From: Diorhabda sublineata
Lineage: Eukaryota; Arthropoda; Insecta; Coleoptera; Chrysomelidae
Length of the DNA: 64,000 nt
Assembly: GCF_026230105.1 (NCBI RefSeq)
Contig: NC_079479.1
Coordinates: 14,333,734 to 14,397,733 of the forward strand
Direction of reading: 5' to 3'
Under the pieces are notes generated by a model, which worked only from the letters and a program-made list of their open reading frames with translations, had not been told where the DNA came from and searched no databases. Below, piece after piece: positions 57,566 through 64,000 of this stretch. The translations under genes and the position numbers were made by a program. Position 1 is the first letter of the stretch, and every line of letters begins with the position of its first letter.

Positions 57566-58565
57566 TTGGGCTGATAACGCATAGACTACACTATGTATTA
57601 AGGTTCAATACTTATCACTATTTGAAGAAAAATACGATGCTCTACATAATTCAACATTTCTTTGGTTTCGCGGACTATTCCCACTCTTTTTGTCTATTGA
57701 AAATGGTTAAGATTTAAGCAATACAGTTAAAAATTGCCTTCTTGATTGATTCTACTGTTAAAGATATAACATCAAGAGTTACCTCATCGCTTGGACCTCC
57801 TTCTGTATTTAAGAATAGAGCCTAACAGCATGTAGCAACCGTTGGATGTCAAAACTATTAAGAACACACTATGCGTGTATACGCTCTCTTAAATACTAAT
57901 CTTATTGTATACAAAAGCTATAATTAACTATATTTATGGTTGTTAGAGTCATATCAATATAAAATGAATGTAATTTGATACGTATTAGAGAAAACTCAAT
58001 CTGAAATTCCAGTCCAGTGAATAATTCGAAAATGAAATTATTACAATTGGAAATGCTGCTATGATTTTTAGATATGTTTTGAAAATTTTAAATTGGGAAC
58101 ACGAATTTATTTATTCTTCTGAAATGATCATTTTTAGCTCAGAAATCATCAATTGAGCAATAGGGCAGCTAAATTCAACTAACCTTCTTGGAATAGAAAG
58201 AGAAATATAATCCTGTCATGTGGTAAAATCTTGACGTTCTGAACAAAGCAAATCCATAGAACTATTCATAGTTTACCACACCAGCTTCTTCTAAATCGTT
58301 CATTTCTCTATGCTAAGACAAATAATTGTCTTCATCAATCGCTTGTAAGACATAGAGTTTTCCTAAACACTTTTCTTCAAAAATGCAGTAAGATCAGACT
58401 ATATATGTCTCGAATTACATGAAATTAGAATCATTTTGATCTTTCAATCCCTTGATTTGAATAAATATTATTGAATTGAATTATAAAAAACTGAATATCA
58501 CTTGTAAACCTTTTGAAATTATATCGACAAGATATTTATCGATTTGTGGATCATAATTTTTTTTT
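57566..58565. other. gene-free stretch
   Basis: No motif. A/T-rich on both strands. Confidence 0.35.
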
Positions 58566-58569
58566 CATC

Positions 58570-59490
58570 AGTATACAACACTTGAAGAAAGATATATATC
58601 AATGTGGTGGTGAGCGCATGCATAAATAGCGGCTTTTCCATAATCTAGACAAATTCTGTGACAATTTGCATTGTGCGGTCCCCCATGCACTCAAAACCAC
58701 TTCTACTGATTGCTTAGATGGATCAGTAGCGTGCATTCAACATAATATCAACCGAAAAATCAATTTGAAGTTTGGTACTCAGGATTCACCTAGAGCTTGA
58801 ATTATTACTAAGAATGCTATTCGTTAGTCTCGCTGAAACTCGACAACGACTGGGTTGATTTGGCTCATTTTGGTCGTGAATTATTTGTGGAAGTCCAGAG
58901 GAGGTTCAAAAGGTCAATAAATATGAAAATGCTATATCACAAATTAAATTTTTGACGCAAACATAATATTTAACATTCGACAATCAACTAATATGTCGAT
59001 CCATCTTCTATATCGATCGATACTTCAGAGAAAGGATGTGAGTGACGATCACCACTACGTGCACGAGAACATTCTTTAATTCGGTAATCCTCTATGATAG
59101 TGACATTCAGCAATCAATAAAATGTGCGAAGAGTTACCTCACGTGCTAACCGCAATGATGACCAGAGAGAGACAGATCAAGAAAATAGTCGTATTGCTAA
59201 ACCAGAAATGCGATTAATCATAAAGGGAAAATATTAAGGAGAGGATGTCTTGATCCCGCGTATACCGATGATTTAACAATCGATTTCAAACGTTCACAAT
59301 TTCCGGTAAGTCTGGCCTTTGTGATAACCATAAATAGTTCGCAAGGCCATTAGTTGGAAGTTTGCGGTATCAACTTGGAGTGTCCCTGTTTCACGCATGG
59401 ACAATTATACGACAAGTGTTCGGGCATCGGACGACCGACATCTTTGTTTATTCACTTACCAGAAAGAAAACAAGAAATAGAGATGATTAG
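58570..59490 (+). mobile_element. Helitron: helicase C-terminus and repeat body
   Basis: About 59,281-59,345 reads FKRSQFPVSLAFVITINSSQG, and about 59,363-59,422 reads CGINLECPCFTHGQLYDKCS, followed by GRPTSLFIHLPE. This is the C-terminal end of the Pif1-type SF1 helicase of Rep-Hel proteins ('FKR.QFP.(R)LAFAMTINKSQGQ.LE.CG.(N)LE.PCFSHGQLYVACSRVG.P..LFVY'), with the family Arg of 'CSRVG' changed (CSGIG). About 59,215-59,270 carries the preceding GE(D)VLIPRI(P)MI block in a shifted frame. About 58,825-58,930, 'AACTCGACAACGACTGGG' and 'TTGATTTGGCTCATTTTGGT', resembles sequence seen in insect Helitron bodies. Rep domain and CTRR end not found. Helitrons move by rolling-circle replication. Dead. 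Confidence 0.83.
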
Positions 59491-60635
59491 AAAGCTTCAA
59501 ATTGATGAACAGACTATATCATAACTGTGTATGTCTGTCAATATCAAATTGAAACCTTATGAGGAAACTCCGTTTTGTAAATAAGCAACATCTTGTGTAA
59601 TTGATCGGAAATAATAATAAAATTCCATTTATACCGAGCATTTTTTTATTTGTTTTATTAAAAAAATTATTCATTTTGTTTGTTGTTTGTTTTGAGTTCA
59701 TTTTATACAAAAGTTGATGAGTGACTAATTTGAGACGTTAATGAAACTGCACATGTCTAAGAGACCCTTGGAATCACTTAACTATGACGTTGGTTCTCAT
59801 TAGGACCGGTCAGTGTACAATAAATCTTAACGAATACAAAAGTAACTACAGGTTGGGTGGATAGAAATATCCATAGTCATATTGATATAAGACAAAAATT
59901 AGGTAATATGAGACGATACGTTAATGGAGGGTGAAATAAGGGACACTTTGTATCACTTAACTAGATAATCAATTATTTTCATCAGGAGTAGTCAGATAAT
60001 TACTGATAGCTCCTTGGTTTTGAAACTAGAAAAGTTGAATTTGACCGGCAGTGTATAAGTGATTATTACAGTATAATAAGACACAAATTCTAAAGTATAG
60101 AATCGCGTGAAATACGGGAGATATCAACAGAAATAAAGATAAATATTTTTTAAACACCGCGTACTTCACTGGTTTCACGTTGATTTGTTCAAATACTTAT
60201 CCAATACGAGATTAAAGTTAAACGTATGCACCAACTAAAGCTATAATTTTATCAGTCTGAATAGTGTGTCTTCAATTAAATAACTCGGTAAGGAAATCAG
60301 GAATTTATTTCCTTTTGATTCGTATTTTATCTCAAATTCTCTGTTTACTTATTATTATCATCGATTGTTCGCTTGTAATTGTACTTGCCGAGATTATCTT
60401 TGTGTGTTTTTCTGCATTCTGATTCCATGTAGATTTGTTTCAATACAGCGACAACTTCCACTTTCAAAATAATCGTCGATTATAATTGTTTTAATTGGAC
60501 GTCGACCTCCTGAGATATACGAAGTTTGCCAAGAAAGTTTCCGAGTCAATAAGTAATGAGAAACTTTTTATTGCCTTCTCAACTAACTGAAATTCAGAAT
60601 GCTACCAAATTCGAAAATGGCTAATAAAGCAACTT
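59491..60635. other. gene-free stretch
   Basis: No coding motif. About 59,745-59,790 and 59,925-59,970 share 'GTTAATG(A)...' and a 'GG(A)ATCACTTAACTA' / 'GTATCACTTAACTA' string about 180 bp apart; similarly 'ATTAGGACCGGTCAGTGTACAA' and 'TTTGACCGGCAGTGTATAA' pair near 59,800 and 60,040. A diverged local duplication is likely. Confidence 0.4.
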
Positions 60636-60639
60636 ATCC

Positions 60640-62222
60640 AGGTCTTTGCCCCAAAAAATTGGGACTGGAGGTGAGAAAATCTTCAAATGACGCACAAGGT
60701 GTTGCATTGATTGATTTATCAAGAAAGCCATAACAAGAGTTAGTGGAAACGTATTCGTCAAGAATCATGACTTCAAACACAGCAAAACGTGCAGTTTTCG
60801 CGTCCTTCACGAATCTTAATAGTAAACTTCAGCCGCTTTTTTCGGAGACGTTAACCTGGTTCTGGTTGAAGTATACGGTCCATTTGAACTTTTTAAAGGT
60901 GAATACCTTGATCCGATGCAGTATAATGAAAAAAGCTCTTTGAAACAATTCCAGATGAGTTTGACAAGGCCTTCATAGGTGACATATAGAGCTGTGTTAA
61001 ATATGAATCAAAATATCACACTATCTAGTGTCGAATTGAGTCAACCTGAATCGATTGTTGTCTCTAGTGAAGATTTGGGTGAGACAAAGAATAAAATCAA
61101 GTTTACTAAGCTTTGGTTAACGTCCTATAGAGATAAAATTTATTATTGGACTCTATTCTGGCCACAGTTTTCTAGACCAAGATAAATACCTCTCTGGTGG
61201 AGACAAGTTTCCATTCAAGTGTCAGCAGTGGGATCTAGAGCAAAGGAAATTGTTGACAGGTAATGATTATCCTAATAAGGCTTTAGCTCCCTTGAAGTAT
61301 ATTTTTGGTAGCTCATACAAGTTGAAGCACTGGAAACATTTGACATTGAATCCGGCCAGTACGCAGCCCTGCTATATCCTATAATTGATTCGCGTATTTC
61401 AGTTGAAATCTTGATGGTTTAGCAGCGCACGAATACAAACCGCAATGTTCCAATGAAGTCACAAATGAACGCAGTCAAAAAAACAGCGATAGAGGCTGAA
61501 GAAATAGTAGTGATGGAATCTAGTTGAACTCCGGGAAGTGATGAACCCAATCAATTTTGCGTTAATCACAGCGCCACTGCTGTAAATCGAGCAAATCTGA
61601 GCAGCAAAGACAGTTGGCTCTTGTGTCAGTTCGGCCATTTCGTTACTGATTCTGAAAAGTTTATTGCATTTTCTAGTTAAAAAATGGTATGTTGAAGCAG
61701 AAACAAGCTTATGCTGGATTTGGTAAGACAAACCACAACGTCAGTCGTTCTCTTGCGAAATGCGCTTGTGGAGGCACCCAGCCAGTCACAATTTGGAAGG
61801 TCTCTACTTGTTTTTGCAATTGATCATGCAATTTCTGGGATGGATTATTCGGAGACAATTCTGCAGACCTTCACCGCAGTACTTTACAATGGCGAAAAGC
61901 AAAGTCAGAAAAAGTAGGTCCAAAATTTGAACTATAAGCCATTGACCAGGAAAATCTCGTACACTGAATTTTGGAGCATACTCCATACAAAATACAGTTT
62001 CAAAGCTTGAAGACTGATTTTTCTAGTAAGTTCACGGCTTTTGATCAAGGGAACATTGCTGCTTTCGTTCCACAAGTTGCTGCTGATGAGATTCAGAAAG
62101 AGTTGAGAATTATACTTATTGAATACTCCATTGGATCTGTTAAGGTACTTGGTGTAGTAGCCGTCGAAACACAGTTGGACTCTTATGGGGAAAAAGCAGG
62201 GCACTGTGAACTCCAAACTCAA
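60640..62222 (+). mobile_element. BEL/Pao retrotransposon gag-protease relic
   Basis: Blocks are in the normal order of a BEL/Pao polyprotein start. About 60,780-60,830 has a basic N-terminal gag piece. About 61,117-61,260 reads SYRDKIYYWTLFWPQFSR, DKYLSGGDKFPF, GSRAKEIVDR in shifting frames. This matches the gag core '...F.GD...W..FW..F......D..LS..DKF..L......G.A...'. About 61,325-61,435 reads EALETFDIESGQYAALLYPI then IDSRISVEILMV, matching '(L)E.LGV....AA(M)L(F/Y)PL(V)ES.LPE..L..W'. About 61,605-61,800 has relics of the zinc-knuckle region. About 61,850-61,880 reads LQTFTAVLYNGEK (protease start). About 62,005-62,100 reads FQSLKTDFSSKFTAFDQGNI, AAFVPQVAADEIQKEL, and 62,145-62,195 reads VVAVETQLDSYGEK, just before the RT. 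RT, RNase H, integrase and LTRs are absent: an (AT)n tract follows at once. Confidence 0.78.
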
Positions 62223-62223
62223 A

Positions 62224-62226
<3 letters not shown>

Positions 62227-62315
<89 letters not shown>
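62227..62315. repeat. (AT)n microsatellite
   Basis: About 89 bp of alternating A and T. It interrupts what would be the BEL/Pao pol region. Tyr-Ile open frames on both strands across it are artefacts. Confidence 0.97.
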
Positions 62316-62319
<4 letters not shown>

Positions 62320-62429
62320 TCGCGAATTTTAACCCGAGGCATCCTTTTGTGAAGTTCGTATACGAATCGTTTTTGATTCTCGTCATTTCGGACTTGCGAA
62401 TTTTGGAATGAAACTCCTGTATCCAGCTA

Positions 62430-62985
62430 TCCTGTAGCTTTGGAGATAGAAAACGTTCAGGGCGGCTCCAAAAACCACAACCGTTAAAGATAAACGTATT
62501 GTATTGATAAATAAACGTGATCAACGACTCATGAACCCAGAGGCAGCAGTTTAGATCAATGAATTTATCGTTGATTACATCTATAGTGCAGAAACGTTTT
62601 TTAGAATGATCCAATTAATTTAAGAGGTTGCAGTGGACAAACAAAATATGAAAATTATATGCATGAACAGTAGGAGGATTGATAAGGCGCTGGCGAAGGA
62701 ATAAGACATGTTAAATCATTTTGTTATCCCGATTGTGCGTTTCTCGAAGCTGTGTAAAGAAAATTTGGAAGAATTGGAGAGGTAGAAGGTACTGTAAGTG
62801 ATGGTGAAGTGAGTTTTTGTTATACAAATTGGGCACAAGTCAAAAAGTAGTTCACTTCACATCTTTGGAGTATCCTGATAAACGATTTGAACCAAATGGA
62901 CGATGATTATTTGTTTTTTTCATTATGTGTATCACGCAAACTAAAGGTTGGGACAAATTTTTTGAGCTGTACTTTTTTATTCTGT
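62430..62985 (+). mobile_element. Tc1-like transposase relic (family 2, third copy)
   Basis: About 62,432-62,640 reads SFGDRKRSGRLQKPQPLK, NKRDQRLMNPEAAV, INEFIVDYI, the linker and second HTH ('RSGRP.....RDDR.I.....R...A.EIA..(L)N'). A large deletion follows. About 62,780-62,905 carries the C-terminal region in broken frames (TSTSHLW-equivalent 'CACTTCACATCTTTGGAGT', then DDDYLF). Shares 'CGCAAACTA(A/T)AG' and 'TGGACAA' or 'GGGACAA' trailing sequence with 22,265-22,300, possibly the degraded terminal repeat. Same family as the pair at 20,975-22,340. Confidence 0.72.
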
Positions 62986-64000
62986 GCAAAATCACGATAT
63001 CCGTATTGATCGAAAAGAAATTATAAGGAATTTCATTCAGTGTCTACAATCGCCTTGAAGACAAACTTTTTTTTTGTTAATATCGCTTCCACTCGCAATG
63101 ATCTTGAATAAACTCCATTTTTTTTCAAAATATCGGTATATAATACAATTTTATCATCATCTGATGCATGCAACCAATTAGTATAAATATAATTTTAGAG
63201 GTAAATAAATATACGTGTTACGTGATCGACCATCGCATGACCCTATTACATATATAATTGGCTTTAGTTGATTTTTCAAATATGAAAATCGCCTTCACAT
63301 GGGGTGATTAACTACCCGTGTTCCAATTTACCGACAAATTACACTCTTTCTAACATATCTTTAATATATCTTTATTTGCATCTTGCATCTAAAAATGTTT
63401 ACTCCAATTAAAAAACGATCAGAATAAAATACATTATGATTTATATTGTGTGTTCACAGAGACAAGCAAATATTTCGAATTCTTATAATTCATTCCAAAC
63501 TTGCCCATCAAAGACTGTAACTATCACAAAAATCCCTCGAAAGTACATGCGTTTTTGGAATAAAAAAGTTCATTACTTTTTCGAAAAAGGAAAGATCTGA
63601 CAACAACAATGTAAATACCACCATAATACCTGCCGTATCACGAGATTTCTGCGTATAAAAATTGAAGAAAATCGAGGCGTTCCATACATAAAACTCACTC
63701 TGTATGTAGAATATGGCTGTACTAATATCAAAGTCTATACTATTACAAGAAATACAAGATTTTATATCTCAGTGTCAAAAATTTACGCTATAAATAGAAA
63801 AGTGCTATCTAGACTATTTTTATTTTCCTATACAGTACCAAGATGAATCCTGGTCGTTTTACCTATTAAAATATAAAATCAACTATAATCTTGATTTGTG
63901 ATTAGCGCTTTGTCCGCCCACAAATTATTGGGGTAGATTACTTCACCTTTTCTTTTTGTTATAGTTTTTGTTGGTTTTGGTTAAGTTTGTCAACCTCCTG
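62986..64000. other. gene-free stretch with one shared end motif
   Basis: About 63,673-63,704 matches 49,252-49,283. No coding motif to the window end. Confidence 0.4.

Noticed and set aside
61340..61390. Short resemblance of 'GGCCAGTACGCAGCCC' to the Tc1 'GGCCAGCACGCAGCCC' segment at 35,799
   Set aside because: The uninterrupted frame here reads the gag motif ESGQYAALLYPI in the right place between other BEL/Pao blocks, so the nucleotide similarity is coincidental.
61932..62614. Tyr-Ile repeat proteins on both strands, up to 146 codons
   Set aside because: Translation through the (AT)n tract at 62,227-62,315. Only the 61,971-62,200 part of the plus frame is real coding relic (BEL/Pao).

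Overview
This is nuclear DNA from an arthropod, most likely an insect: strongly A/T-rich, without bacterial gene organisation, and dominated by decayed transposable elements of typically insect families. Those families are mariner, Tc1, piggyBac, Helitron, BEL/Pao and Jockey/CR1-like LINEs. The order is not determinable from this sequence. I found no convincing exon of a host gene, no tRNA or rRNA gene and no CRISPR array. Nearly every open frame over 60 codons is either a piece of a broken transposon or chance.

Layout. 0-10 kb: a pogo/Tigger-like (DDE_1) transposase tail on the minus strand, a mariner fragment, a tandem array with a Gypsy-integrase-like segment, a Jockey-type reverse transcriptase (RT) fragment, and a tyrosine-recombinase-like (Crypton-type) remnant. 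9.5-16.5 kb: three mariner relics, a solo-LTR-like repeat, a Helitron 3' terminus and a 633-bp internally deleted Tc1 element with both ends intact. 18-26 kb: a piggyBac fragment, an R1/Jockey-like RT tail, two head-to-tail Tc1-like copies, a mariner and two LINE 3' parts. 27-28.8 kb: a degenerate satellite, then an 800-bp mariner with both terminal inverted repeats and a LINE fragment nested inside it. 32-41.3 kb: a long EN/RT LINE relic, the full-length partner of the small Tc1 element, an (AAT)n microsatellite of about 130 bp, and a second long LINE relic. 44.5-47.9 kb: two divergent coding relics of insect repeat-like protein families that I recognise by motif but cannot assign to a named superfamily, then another mariner. 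50-59.5 kb: three LINE RT relics, a second solo LTR, a different mariner and a Helitron helicase C-terminus. 60.6-63 kb: a BEL/Pao gag-protease relic abutting an (AT)n tract, then a Tc1-like relic.

Nothing here works as a pathway. Every coding relic has stops, frameshifts or deletions, so the window reads as intergenic or intronic DNA that has absorbed many insertions. What can be learned concerns element structure: paired autonomous and deleted copies, nested insertions, solo LTRs, a shared LINE 3'-end hairpin, and several dispersed repeats I could not classify.
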